Below, piece after piece: positions 36,662-49,329 of a DNA stretch of 64,000 bases. Each line of letters begins with the position of its first letter. The first letter of the stretch is position 1. The position numbers and the translations under genes were made by a program. Under the pieces are notes generated by a model that made no database searches, was not told the origin of the DNA, and worked only from the letters and a program-made list of their open reading frames with translations. Source of the stretch: Pristionchus mayeri (lineage: Eukaryota > Nematoda > Chromadorea > Rhabditida > Neodiplogasteridae); contig BTRK01000005.1 of NCBI GenBank assembly GCA_036245805.1, forward strand, positions 43,015,216 through 43,079,215. The letters run 5' to 3'.

Positions 36662-38202
36662 TTATCTTGGCCATCTTGGGCGTACTTCGATAGACGATCG
36701 TCTCATGGTCACAAACACAAGAACAAGCGCGCACAGAGTTCCTCCAGTGTAATACACCTGGAATACTTCCCTGAAAGATATGCTGATGATTGATTTGGTA
36801 TCGTGAAGGAGCAAGCAGAAAGATTCTCGGTTTGTTTTAAGGAAACCTGGCTACGTCAACTAACGGGAGTGATTATAATCACTCGAGTTAATGGTTCGAA
36901 AAAGGTGAAATACCAGTTTCATTGACTGGCTGTTGCTGTAGTGGTTCTCAAGGATAGGAGTTACCCACTCTAAGTACACCCGATAAAAGGCCCTAAACAC
37001 ACTAGCAAGCAACGAGAAAGATGATAAAACACTCACTTTCCCCCGCTCCCGGCTTGTCGTCATGGTGTGCGCCATGATTCGGTAGAAATGGCAATGATTG
37101 ATGCCCATCACAATTTGAGCAAAGCAAACTGCATCAGTGAGAGGGAGGAAGAAAGAGTTGGAGATGGAAGGCGATTTAGATATCTGATTATATTGCTTAC
37201 GTTGCACTCTCAGATCTCTCCGCGCACCTCGTACAATCGTTCCATCTCACTCGAAACCAATCCCAGATTAGAATAGCCAACGCGCTTGAACCCACCTTTT
37301 AGTGGAACGGTATTATCTGTTGAGAACTCTTTGATCTGCAGTTTGCGGAATTTAGTAAAAAAACAGTAAAATATAACTCGCTTTATGAGTGATCGTTGTT
37401 TCCGCGGCTCCAATATTTGGAATAAGATCGATGACTGATCGTTGAACAGTTTCACACAGATTCACCTGAATGTCTAGTTGTTGCATTTGGACGAACGAAC
37501 ATGCTACTTTTACTGTAAAATTATACTATGTTAAAAGTTTATTCAATAGCAAATTATTATTATTATTTGTCGAAACCTATTCACCACCTTTATGTTGACA
37601 TTTTGGATTGTCGTTGTCTGAAAGATTCTTCTCAACGCGCGCAATGCACCGAGCGAGTTTGAAGGCATAATATGCCGTATTCTAGAAAGAAGAATGTGAC
37701 GGTTGCTTGTTCGTGATACCGGAAGGAGCTTCTTATCGACTTGCATGTCAAACTAAGGATAATAGTCGCAATTGGAGGGCACACCTTTTATGACTGGATA
37801 GCTTGTCGTCCTTCGATAGAGTGATACCAGAATAAATCTGCAGTTTCGTACAATTTCATCCGATTTAGAACCGAATTGAAACGATAGTTACCAAAACATA
37901 GGATTAATGCTTACATCCACTTCAATTGTCTCCCATTCTTTGCGGATGTTCGAGGCCCCTCCTCTCGATTCTAGACAGTAGAATCTACTGCAAATCGCGG
38001 CAAAATTAGCGCGATCGATAAGTCCGAGCATCCGAATGATTCTCAACACAATATCGTCCGGAAGCATCTGCAAAAAAGTTCCGCAGTGTCCGCTTTAGAA
38101 AATATAAAAGGAATTCAATAAATTGCTCACTGTGGCATTCTTAACTTCATTACATTCGGATGCAAACTTGGGGGATCGAAGTGGTCGAAGGGTGTTGCCC
38201 AT
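36662..38202 (-). CDS. F-box protein
   Basis: Probably the substrate-receptor part of an SCF ubiquitin ligase. Exon 1 (38202-38131) gives MGNTLRPLRSPKFASECNEV. Exon 2 (38067-37915) gives the F-box MLPDDIVLRIIRMLGLIDRA with NFAAICSRFYCLES. Downstream exons, less certain, are near 37850-37790 (IYSGITLSKDDKLSSH), 37740-37590 (ILLSRIRHIMPSNSLGALRA), 37480-37210 (VNLCETVQRSVIDLIPNIG; FSTDNTVPLKGGFKRVGYS), 37130-37040 (CFAQIVMGINHCHFYRIMA) and 36770-36662 (VYYTGGTLCALVLVFVTMRR, stop TAA). Several middle junctions do not keep phase in my reading, so either exons are mis-set or the gene is decaying. The C-terminal pattern resembles the large, fast-evolving F-box families of nematodes (inference). Convergent with ZIP. 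Confidence 0.65.
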
Positions 38203-38956
38203 ATTCAAGGAAAATGTGCACGGTCACACTGAAAATTTGTCCATTACGAGAGTGAAATATACAAATATATAATTTTGCAATGTATCTTCTGCGTCTACCG
38301 CCCTCTCAATATCTCGCAGTCTATCGCTTGCTTACCACTCTATGGTGGGTCGAGAACTAGATTCCAAAACTAGAACAAACAATTCCTGAGGCGGACAACT
38401 TTGGAAAACATGAAAAAAATGTGGAAGTTGTTTACTTTTTCTTGTCGATTCGAAGAAATAAACATCGAATCGGTAAGAGAATTGAGCAAACACGATAAAT
38501 TGGTCAACACAGAAATGCTTTTCCACACAATCTTCTCGCGAACAATCCATTTAGCGCCTTATCAAGCCGCACCACTCTAATAAAACTACCCAGTGAGCGA
38601 TCGAAACAACGAAAACCTTCGTAAATGACGAAAGAGTGACTCACTTTTGAAGCAGGATTATCATGAAATCTGTCAGTATTTAAAAATGTGCACAAGAGAG
38701 ATATTTATTCTTCGAGATCATTTCATGCAGAGCATAACGATTCTTAATGAAATATTCAATATTTGTTGGCCGGATCATTGTTCGCTTTTCCTCCCACTTG
38801 GTTCCCAAATCATCCTTAAGCATTTATTCTTCCATAAGTATCACTCGTCGCATATATAGTGAATCAATAATCAATGAATGTTCAGGTTGTTAAATTGTAG
38901 TAAACTGGAGGAAATCACGCATAAGCTCGGTAGATGAACAATTTTGTGGGTGATGA
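38203..38956. other. No gene seen
   Basis: Between two minus-strand genes: the promoter region of the F-box gene and the 3' region of the secreted-protein gene. No exon recognised. Confidence 0.45.
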
Positions 38957-39564
38957 TCATGCCACAACGGCAGGCTGGGCCTGCTCAAGAAGTCCTGCTT
39001 CCCCAAGTGCAGCCTCAGCTGCCGCTAGCTCCTCGCGCAGCTGAGCCACGTACTGCAATGACTTCTGTATTTAGTCATAATACGATTCTTTCTGGTGATT
39101 GCAAAATAACTATTTTACCGTACCGAATGAAGATCCTGCTGGTCTCTGATCTTCTGGCACTCCATTTTGCACTTGTCATAGGCAGAGACGAACTTGAGGG
39201 TCTTGGGACGAAGGATCTTCGGAGCGGGAACCCCGTCGATTACGATGGATTCCTCCACGACAACGACGTCTGCCTGAAGAAAATGAATAGAACGTTAAAT
39301 ACGAAGAGACAGAGTTACCTACGAAAACACGAGACGACGGAGCGAGTTTCTCTAAATTCGAGTAAATCTGACCTGCGCGAGTTCTGAGGTCTGCTCGACT
39401 TTAAGCTTTTCGGCCTTCGTCTTGACCTCCGGTTTCTCGGAGATTGTGTTCTCTGGCTTAGCCTCGCCCTTCTTTCCTTTGCCCTTCGCAGCCTTGGCCG
39501 CATCCAGGGAAGAGACGAGGAGAAGACCGAGAATGGCGAAGATGAAAAGAGATCGAGAGTTCAT
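38957..39564 (-). CDS. Small secreted lysine-rich protein, unknown function
   Basis: Three exons (39564-39373, 39273-39124, 39052-38957) joined in phase 0 give 145 residues and a TGA stop. The start MNSRSLFIFAILGLLLVSSL, followed by DAAKA, is a clear signal peptide. Next is a basic, Lys/Glu-rich stretch (GKGKKGEAKPENT, VKTKAEKLKVEQ), then VVVVEESIVIDGVPAPKI, a segment with two cysteines (YDKCKMECQKI), and a C-terminal acidic/alanine helix (QLREELAAAEAALGE) that could form a coiled coil. Donors are GTCAGA and GTACGG. I do not recognise the family. A secreted or cuticle/venom-gland type product is possible but unproven. Confidence 0.75.
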
Positions 39565-40977
39565 TCTGCAAAGAGATCAAAGATCAATCCGATCAAATAA
39601 AGAGAGGAAGAAATTTAAATAGTTGCAGAGTGAAGGAAAGTCGATTGGGAGTGCACTATTAGCGGCAGCTGCTGCTATTTGTACTCAATTTCGGCCGAAT
39701 CAGGATAGATAAGAGTAGCATGCGATGCGGATTAGCGCGACCTCTGACGGTGCACTGTCGTATGCTGACGAGGCGTAAGAAGGAGGTAATCATCTAAATA
39801 AAATCATAAAATACTTTAAATATTTAAAGATGGGCTCATCCATGCAAAATTTTGGTAATTTGCTTAATGTTTTCCTCGGGACTGTGTTTTCAGAACTAGG
39901 TTTCCCTTTAGAGTCATTACTTGTAAATGTATTCTAATAATGTGCATGTCCAATCGAATGAACACGGGAAATTCCGATTTAACACATCCGTATGACGATC
40001 GAAAAGAATCATGATCGATTTATTCGCGGCCATAATCATTCTCATCGTTTTTATGTGTGTTTATTGAAAACTGATTACTTTCCTTCTGTGAAAATCAGAG
40101 AAGCTGTCATCTCTCATTTACGATTCTTCACTACAGGGGAAATTTATTTGGTTCTGTTCGGACCAGGACAGTTAGAATAAAAGAATATCTTGAAAATGGC
40201 GGAATGAACAGTTGAAGCATTGGTGGACGAAGTTTCAGATATGTAGAATATCTCTTGTAACAAGTGCATCATTTTGATTTTTTTCGTCGTTCTCAATATT
40301 GATCTTGACAAGCGCTAAATAAATATTGTAATTTGTCAACGATCCGGATTATTTTTAAATATTTCTAAATCTTTGCCTAAATAGATGGAAAGTTGCGGCT
40401 CGATTTTTATTTTTTCTCACAAATAACTTTATCGAACAAAATTAGCAACACCGAACACAAATATTATCTCGGATTTCAAATGGGGATCAATACAAGGTCA
40501 AATGCTGGCTAAATTTTGAGTGCTAATGCAATGCGGTTTGCCTCTGAAGGAGTCCCGACGATGTCCTTCTGATCCATATTTAATTGTCTGACACAGTCTG
40601 CAACAAAACTCACAGTTCTCAAGGATACTTCGCTCCGCTTATCAAAATGGCTATCGAAAAGCACGGACTCCTCCCTCCTTCCCTCTACAACCACCGAGAG
40701 ATCAGGGGCGCACCGGAGAGATTTGATCTCCTCCACCCCTTGCACCCGTGGTGTCCAAGAAAGATGCATGTCGAGACAAGGAGAGCAAATATCGTAGTCT
40801 TATTCATACGTTGCTTAATTCTCTCTCATATCTAATCACAGCAAAGAGCAGAGGATGATGGGAATTCGTTCGTGATCAGGGAGGAGTCTCTCCTGCGCAC
40901 GTGCATCTCGTCGTCGACCATATCGACATCCGCCGCTTAAATAGTCGTTTGCCAATGGGCGAATCACTCGCTCAAAG
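39565..40977. other. Intergenic upstream of the MFS gene
   Basis: Divergent promoter region between the secreted-protein gene (minus) and the MFS gene (plus). A frame at 40584-40835 (starting at 40646 with MAIEKHGLLPPSLYNHR) could be a 5' exon of the MFS gene, but it has no family resemblance and is not needed. Confidence 0.4.
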
Positions 40978-43900
40978 ATGCGTCGACCGACTCTCTCGGT
41001 ATGCATCCTCTCCCTGGCATTGTGCGTGTCGGGCGGATTCCAGCAAGGTTAGCCATGCGACAACTGATATTATGAATGAACGAAATGGTTATGCAGGCTA
41101 CATCGCTTCCGTTCTCAACCCTCCCTACGTCTATATCGAATCCTTCATCAATGAGACCGTCACGGAGAGATTCGGAGTAGTGATGTCCGATGATTTACTG
41201 GTAAATTTATATCCTTTTTCACTTCATTTTTGCAATGTTTAATATAATATAGCAAATATCATCCCTTCAGAGCACTGTCTGGTCGTTCCTCAACGTGATG
41301 TTTCCAATCGCTTCTATCGTTGGCCAATTCCTCGCTGCCTGGATGTGCAAGAGATTCGGCAGAAAAGGTGCATTGCATGACATTTATTTGCTCTGATGAT
41401 ATCCGACTGCAACCAATAACGATAATATTCTTGAATTTGAATATTATTCATACGAATCATTGCAAACAATTGAATAATAATAAGAGATTTGTTGGTTGTC
41501 ATCATTCAGTTTCTATATGGCCTTGCTCCGCATGAATCATGCTGCAAGCTAGCACAGAATTAGTTACTGAAATTGCAGAATTTGGTCGTTTTCAGCGATT
41601 AGGCAAATTTCTGGAGTACGAATTACATATCATACCATGAATATAATTTCCTGAGGCATTTGCATTAGTCAATTGATATCTTTGAGGCACGGCTATTATC
41701 AGCAGTTTGCTGTATCTGCCCGGCACGATCCTTTCCTCGCTCTCGTACCCCGTGCGCAGCTTTGAGATGCTCTTCATCGGACGATTTCTGTGGTTGGTTA
41801 AATGCTTCGTTTTCATTAATATATTATATTTTATCTACGCTCAGTGGCGCAACGAGACACGCATAATTGATAAAGTGCTAAGATACATAATTACTGACTC
41901 TCCTCACACTGAGCATGAAAATTGCATTGTAATTATGTTTTTTTTCGGATATGCATTCTTTCCAAAAAATATTGCCTAAGGTCTCTGGGAAACGGGATCA
42001 ACGCTGTGAACACGACAGTCTGGATCGTGGAGTGCGCGCCTACTGAGATCCGAGGAACGATGGGTTCGATGCAGGAGTTCTCCATGGCAATTGGTGCGAC
42101 TCGATGAGGGCTGGACTATGGCATTAGCTCTATATCATAATGATAGGGGAACATGATGATGAGATATTGATCATCCTTGCATCATATCGCCTGAGTCAAA
42201 ATCGGCTGATCCATAGCTATCAGTTGCGATACTCCATCTGATAGGCAGAAGATTATCAAATATGCTAAGCATGGCCATGCAAGCACGTCATCCTACAATG
42301 TCTTTCGCAAAAAAGTAATCAGAAAATTGCACTTTGACAAAGCACTTCTCAGGAAGACGTTGATTCTAAATTCATGGATAAATTTACGATATGACACTCC
42401 ACCTCAGGTTCGCTCTTCGTGCAGACAATCGGGATTCCCTTCAACAGCGCGACTCTCTGGCCGTGGATCTTCGTCCCCGACGTCCTTCTCGTCATCTTCT
42501 CCATTGTCCTCTTTCTGTTCGTGCCCGATAGTCCCGTATCCATCCTCGAGAGGGAACAGGACATTGTTAAGGCAAGTCATGGCTTTTTTAGGCACTAGGT
42601 CGGATGATATTCTTCCGAATGATAACCAAAAAAACTAACGTTTCTGTAGGATTATCACAGCACGTTCCCGCACTTTCAATTCAATTCAATTCAATTCAAT
42701 TTCTTTATCCGCCATGGTAGGGGTGCAATATAATGAGTGAATATTCGTTAGTTGATGGCAGATTTCCGACGTCTTGTTGACTCGGTTAGAGGGTGGGGCC
42801 TTGGGAGGGGCAGCAGTTTGGTAAATATATTAAAGACGCTGAAGCGATTCAGAAGTAAAAGAGATAGAGGGAAACGAGAGAATAAGCGAACGGAAGCGAT
42901 TTGGTGAGCTGTTCGCAATTTCAGCAGAAAGCGCATTCCATCTATCAATAACTCTAGTCACAAAGCTGGAGTGAGACTTGGGAGGGAGACTTGGGAGGAC
43001 AAATGGCAAAGAGATGCGCAACGTATGGGCATTTCGAAGACTACGCAGGAGTGGTGATAGCTTACATAGATTGGCATGGTCATATGAATAGAAACCGTGT
43101 ATGGACTTATGAAGAAAAAGAAGATCAGATATAATTCTTCTATTTTCAAGTGATTGAAGGGAAAGGTGAGACAATCTCTCGGGATACAATGAATAAGGAA
43201 TGTTGCAACGGGCAAAGAGGCGGCGCGTAAAATTGCGCTGTACATTTTCGATGCTGTTAGCAAGGGTGATAGTGTGAGGAGACCAACCACTGAGCGATAA
43301 TCAAGCAAAGGTCTGATAAAGGAGGAAAAGGCACGGCAATACAGTGCATGGAGATGAAAATAAACATTTGAACATTAAGTTTATCTTGGCTCTCGCTTTA
43401 GAAGTTATTTTTTGAAATGTGCTCTGTGAACTTAAGAGATGGCTGCATAATTACACCAAGGTCTTTAATTAAGGGAGAAGTAGAGAGGGGAGTGCCATTA
43501 ATGTGGTATAGGGTGCGAGGGGAGAGGGAGCCATAGTGTACAACAGCACACTTAGTCTCATTGAGGGAAAGATTCCACTCCTGAGACCAAGCAAAGACAG
43601 AGTCAATAACAGACTGTAGAAGTTTTGAATGAAGAGGAACCCTAGCATAGATCTTGAGATCCTCAGCATAAATGCCATATTTAATTTCTGGAGGTAATAC
43701 CTTAGAAAGATCATTTATGAATACAATGAAAAGGAGAGGGCCAATGCACGAACCTTGAAGAACCCCAGAGATAATAGATGTGGGCGCTGATAGTGTGTTC
43801 CCAATGAGAACGTACTGAGATATATGTGAAAGGTAGTTGCCAATCCACGAGATAATGTTGGGGGAGAAACCCAAGGTAGAGAGCTTATGGAGCAGTAAAC

Positions 43901-46900
43901 GATTATCAATACTATCGAATGCTTTTTTGAAATCAAAATAGATAGAATCAAACGAGGAGTTTGTGGATTTGAAGAGCAAATAATCAGAATAGGTTTGCAC
44001 GAGTTGGGTGCAAGTGGATCGGCTACTTCTAAATCCAGCCTGATGATAGTCAACAAGATTATTCCCATCCAAGTATTGGACAATTTCAGAAATTAGAATT
44101 GTCTCAAAAATTTTTGTAATCGAGCAAGTAAGACTAATGGGCCTGAAGGTATTAATTGAATTTGAAGAGGTTTTAGGGATAGGCTTTACTATGGCTTTTT
44201 TCCAAATAGCGGGGATGCAAGTAGTGAGCAAGCGTTTGTTAAAGATATTGAGTAACGGGGAAAATAAAGAGATTTTACATTAGGAGCAGAAAATATTTGG
44301 TAACCCATCGGGAGATGTATTGCATTTGGGAGCTAATGATTTTATAGCCACAATAATTTGCTCAGGCGAGATAGAGGGTAGATCAAATATGTGAGTTGAA
44401 AGGACAGGGGAGGAAGGACTTAGAGACGCGTGACGCGGACTTAGAGAAGTGGAGGGGTCGAAACAGAGGCAAAGTATTTAGAGGGGGGGGGGGGTACATC
44501 ACTATTAACTAACCAAGATAAGGCCTGAGCCTCTAGATCAATAATTCCTGGAGGGGTTGAAGAGTTAGATTTTAATCGAGATTTACAAAGACTGTAGAAG
44601 GCTTTGGGATTTTTAGAGTCAACAACACATGATTCAACTCTCACATAATGCTCTCTAAGCTTTCTTTCAAATCGTTTAGCAAGGGTAAGAGCACGAACAC
44701 TATTAGGCGCGAGGGTTGCTGCTTTCTGCAATCTATCATGAAGGGTACGTAAGTGCTTTGGGAAACGTAGGGTAGGAGAATGTGAAGACTTAGGCACAAA
44801 CGTTTCTAAAAGAGTGTTACAAAATTGACTGAAATAATAATAAAATTTCAACATAAGTTTCCTTCAAAAATATTGTAGAAGCGTACAATTTTTGTTGTTT
44901 TCCAACGGTGATCATCCGAAGTAGCGTCCTTTTTACGAATCAATCTTGACACATATGCAGGTAATATCATACTATCATTGAACGTGCCAGATTGCACTTC
45001 TCTGTAGGCACGCGCCGTTCTCGCCCGGTACTACGGTATCTCAGCTGACGCGCCCGAGATCAATCGAGAACTGAATCTGGAGAGGAAGCGGACGGAGGAC
45101 AAGGAGCGGGAGGAGAGACCGGTTAGTGGAAGTGGGTTGAGAGGGGAATGGAACCTCCATTTGTACTGGAAACATCCTATTTGCTGTCCGAGCAGAAACG
45201 TCAATAAAAATAGCAGAAAAAGCTTGTTTATTCATACTGCAATCTCTAATAAAAATTTCATTGGATATGGAGAATCTGCTCAGATAGACCAGATGATCGC
45301 AGGGCATTCTGTGGATCTTCAATCCGTTCGGGCAGAAGGAGGACCGCGTGAGGGTGATCCAGCAAGCTGCCTGGCTGGGGGTAATCGTCAAGGTGCGCAC
45401 TGAAATTGGGGCACTTCTTGGGTAATTAGTCCACTACCCTGCCCCTTTCTCGTCCACCATTCATTTCTAGGTATCTATCCCTGATTGTCGGTCACACAAC
45501 CCCTTTGCAATGTGAGAGGGGGTGAGAAATTATAGGGGGACGATTGGGAGTGGGCCAACTATCCTAGAAGTGCCGAAATTGGTTTCCTGGAAGTTTAGCT
45601 TCCTGCTCACAGAGCGGTTTCGTATAAGTATGAAAGGTCTCGGAATAATCTGAGTATTCTGCCAGATCGCGTACGTGTTCACTGGAGCGCGCGCCCTTCG
45701 TGCCTACTCCACGTTCTTCCTCTACGACATGGCACACTTCACTCTGCAGGGCGCCAACCTCGGTGAGGGGAATTATATGCCTTTCGCTAAGGAAACGGCC
45801 TTTACGTTTCCTTAGCGAAAGGCACGGCCTTTACTGAATTAACTTTTCATAGACATAATTTCTGCACAGCTAAAACTGATCTCCTATAGAGTCATATATA
45901 TCTTTATCGCAGCAAGTTAATGCGCGAATACATAAAACCAGAAGCTAGGAACTTGCAGGAACAATTTAAAATGACGGTGTGGTAGTTGAAGTGAAGTGTA
46001 GTAGTCGCCGCGTTTCGACGACCCGAATGTAGTAGGGAGAATTCGAGAAAATAAGAAGATATAGAGATTGAACGAGTAAGCTATTCTAGGATTGGATTTA
46101 CCTACATAGAGAATATGCTATTTACCTGGGTTGATATTTGCCATGCCAAACACCAGTCATAGATTAAATCTAGAGATGATTGTAGGGGAGAATGGGAAGG
46201 AGGCGATTTATGATTAAATGGGAATACGAGCTTAAGATCGTCAGCGAAGAGATAGGAATCGACAGGACACGAATCGACAATGTCGTTAACGTAAATTAGA
46301 AATAGTAATGGACCAAGTACACTCCCCTGGGGAACCCCAGAGGTGCCTGGGGAACCCCAGGGTCTCATTGATGCAAAGTCGATGGTGTGGTTTGCTTGTT
46401 GTGGTATGAATACTTAGGGTGTGCTCGAACAGTGTTTTCTTGCCTAGAATTGCGGGAATACAATGACTCGCAAGTCCTTCCAGGTTCGTGGATCGTGGCC
46501 ATTCTGCGGATTCCGTTCGGACTCATTCCGGTGCTGTTCGTCGATCGTCTCGGTCGTCGGTTTCTGATGAACGTGAGCATGGTGATCACCGTCGTAGCTC
46601 TCGCTGCCATCATGGTCGGCATTCTCGTCGGAGACTCACTGCAGGCAAGCGATTCCTCGATATTGGTGTAAAAGGTAAAAATAGTAAACGATGAAGTCAT
46701 TAAAATACATTTTTCATCATCAGGTGTGATAGTTTCATTTAAAGGATTTGAGCCCCAGTCATGAAATGGGTTAAGTATCGCATTGAATAATCTTTTATCT
46801 GCTGAAGATAATTAGCGAGACTTTCAGTGACTGGAATATTTGAGTTTTTTTTTCTTATTTGTGTGCAATGATCGAGGTGAAATAGAGGTCAATAACTGGT

Positions 46901-49329
46901 CAAATCGTCGAATCGTTCACATAAAAGGGAAAACCGTTGCAGATTCTCTCAGCGTGTTCCTTTGGTGCAGTGATGCTGGTCAATGCCGCTGGACTGGGGC
47001 GAGTAACACATTTTCCTCTTCCTGTTTCGTTCATCCCTTGCTTTTCCAGTAATCTTCGATTCCATTTCAGATCGGTGTCTCGCTTCTACGCAGCTGAACT
47101 CGTGCCTCGTTCGCTGCTCATCGGGACGACTTCCATTCTAGCAGGAATCGAGGTAGCCTGCTTTCGCTTGCATATTCATACCACATACTTCTCCGTTGAA
47201 CTTTAATCTCTCGAAGGTGATGAATGATGATTGCTTTCCAGCATAGAATAGGAAATTACGTTACTAATTAGCCAAATAAATTATTGCTTTCATTTATAAC
47301 TGTATTGTACAGTCGCGTCTCGAAAGTGGATAAATATAATTATAGGCAGTGACAAAGATCGCCGTTGAATTCGCGTGGTTCCCAGTGGCGAATATAATCG
47401 GTACAAATTTCTCCAGTCCTTTTAATTCGTTATCAGATTAATGCAAACTAACTTTACGGGCATTAACAGTTTCAATGAATCTCCTCCAGGCGTGTACTCG
47501 ATGCTAATGTTCTTGGTTCCTTCTCTCGTCTTTCTCGTCGTCATCTGGGCCATGTGTCCGGAGACGAGCAATCGAAGTGTATTCGAGGTACTGTGTTAAA
47601 AGCCGTTCTCTGTAAGAATGCAGGTAGGATGGCACAACTCTGCCAAAATGGTCACCCGGAGCTCATACTTTGGGAACATGACCCCTCGGGCCAAACAACT
47701 TTTCAACCGGAAGCGTGACCCGAAATATCGATTTTTGACCTACCGAAATCGATTTTTCAAATTTCAGATTTCGATGGCGTGCTATAGCACATTCGAAAGA
47801 GCATAAAAAGTTATCTTAAAAACGTTAAAGTAAACCAGAATCCATCACCGTTGACGTCAGATAGAGCCCGAAGAGTGAACTTTTTGATCTCTTTTGGTAG
47901 ATCATGGCATGAATGCACATGAAGCTGTAAATTGCACATCTGGGATTTTACATATATTGTGCAGTTTTTAATGCTGAACAAAATGCACTCTTCGTCGGAG
48001 TGGATTTTTACGCTATAAGGACAGAAAATCGCGCTCAACGATGACGCACTTCGAGACAAATTTTAGGAAATTTTGGATTTCGATATCGTGCAATGGCTCA
48101 CTCGAAAGAGCATGAAAAGTTATGCCAGAATTTACAAGGAAATCAGAATCCATCAACGTTGACGTCATTTAGACGTGATCATGTGAAATTCTTCATGCGA
48201 AACGACGTGAAGTTTTTCGACTATATCATTTTAACTTTACATTTTGGTGACCTGGGATATCGAAATTCGAAATCTACACATAAAAATACGTCAGAAAATC
48301 CATAAATTGTTCACTTTTCGAAGACATGTTGAAATTCGATTTTTCTGTTGAAAATTTTGGCCTCAAAAATGGCGAAAACGTTGAAATCGTGAAATGTTTT
48401 GCCAAATGTATTTTCCGACGTATTTTTATATGTAGATTTCGAATTTCGATATCTTTTTTTTTCGCCATTTTTGAGGCCAAAATTTTCAACAGAAAAATCG
48501 AATTTCAACATGTCTTCGAAAAGTGAACAATTTATGGATTTTCTGACGTATTTTTATGTGTAGATTTCGAATTTCGATATCCCAGGTCACCAAAATGTAA
48601 AGTTAAAATGATATAGTCGAAAAACTTCACGTCGTTTCGCATGAAGAATTTCACATGATCACGTCTAAATGACGTCAACGTTGATGGATTCTGATTTCCT
48701 TGTAGATTCTGGCATAACTTTTCATGCTCTTTCGAATGAGCTATTGCACGATATCGAAATCCAAAGTTTCCTAAAATTTGTCTCGAAGTGCGTCATCGTT
48801 GAGCTCGATTTTCGGTCCTTATAGCGTAAAAATCCACTCCGACAAAGAGTGCATTTTATTCAGCATTAAAAACTGCACAATATTTGTAAAAACCGAGATG
48901 TGCAACCTACAGCTTCATGTGCATTCATGCCATGATCTACCAAAAGAGATCAAAACGTTCACTCTTCGGGCTCTATCTGACGTCAGGCTATTCAGTCTGT
49001 AGCGCCACCTATTCTCCGGACTTATTTACCGGCGTGATCTTGTCACGACTTCCAATTTCCCGTCCCCAATGGGTAGGCGCCTTGGTTGGGCGGAGTCGGT
49101 GCCACGGCCGGGAATCGAACCCGGTCTTCAGGCTCGAATTGAATGGTGCAATACATTCACTGAATTCATCGTTTACTGTCTCATGCTATTTGAATACACG
49201 AACAAGCGATTACAGTGGTTGATCGAGAGCACAATTTAATTTTTTGAATATATTTAAAGTGCAAACTGATTGCAGGTGCTAGAGGACATTGCTCGAAGGA
49301 AGAAGCTCAAGGTGTCATTCACTCATTAG
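40978..49329 (+). CDS. GLUT-like sugar-porter family MFS transporter
   Basis: A 12-helix facilitative carrier, probably for hexoses. Exons: 40978-41047, 41097-41200, 41271-41367, 41687-41792, 41981-42093, 42408-42571, 45008-45121, 45303-45392, 45666-45762, 46484-46644, 46943-~46998, 47071-47152, 47346-47400, 47490-47587, 49276-49329 (stop TAG), about 480 residues. Signatures in order: GGFQQGYIASVLN in helix 1, INETVTERFG in the first outer loop, CKRFGRK after helix 2, the PESPR-like VPDSPVSILERE after helix 6, DRLGRRF after helix 8, RFYAAELVPRS near helix 10, and CPETSNRSVFE at the end. MRRPTLSV is the first Met in frame. Phases match at every junction listed. Introns 6, 9 and 14 are swollen by repeats. 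GC donors fit at 42572 and probably at 46645 and 46999. AATAAA is at 49525. Confidence 0.92.
42677..44865 (-). mobile_element. Non-LTR retrotransposon (CR1/Jockey-like), 5'-truncated and mutated
   Basis: Lies antisense in MFS intron 6. From its 5' side: a linker region with KHLRTLHDRLQKAATLAPN and NPKAFYSLCKSRLKS (44854-44441), the reverse-transcriptase domain (about 44280-43398; KKAIVKPIPKTSSNSINTFR, QAGFRSSRSTCTQLVQ, FDFKKAFDSI, SGVLQGSCIGPLLFIVFIND), and a C-terminal tail with VTRVIDRWNALSAEI (43189-42830). It ends in a microsatellite tail of AATTG units at 42677-42705. The catalytic box reads YAED instead of YADD, and there are frame breaks and no endonuclease. Dead copy. Confidence 0.9.
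45778..45822. repeat. Perfect short hairpin in MFS intron 9
   Basis: CCTTTCGCTAAGGAAACG is followed after a 7-base loop by its exact complement CGTTTCCTTAGCGAAAGG. It is a single stem of 18 bp with no coding content; a recent foldback duplication or tiny MITE remnant. Confidence 0.7.
46080..46370 (-). mobile_element. Non-LTR reverse transcriptase fragment
   Basis: A second, different retroelement piece, antisense in MFS intron 9. It encodes SGVPQGSVLGPLLFLIYVND and the intact catalytic box FADDLK, followed by DLIYDWCLAWQISTQVN. Both ends are truncated. A short tandem duplication of a GGGGAACCCCAG unit occurs at its 5' side (about 46328-46362). Confidence 0.8.
47604..48984. repeat. Foldback element in MFS intron 14, truncated by a SINE
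   Basis: It opens with GTTCTCTGTAAGAATGCAG and ATGGCACAA, as in family 2. The inverted arms (about 47845-48340 and 48500-48984) pair closely: CATGAATGCACATGAAGCTG at the left with CAGCTTCATGTGCATTCATG at the right. The right terminus is missing where the tRNA-derived SINE begins. Confidence 0.75.
48985..49130 (-). mobile_element. tRNA-derived SINE, copy 2, 5'-truncated
   Basis: Shares with copy 1 the box B GGTTCGATTCC and the body AAGGCGCCTACCCATTGGGG, through to CAGACTGAATAGCC. The tRNA 5' part including box A is missing. It abuts the foldback arm exactly, so it inserted into or recombined with it. Confidence 0.7.
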
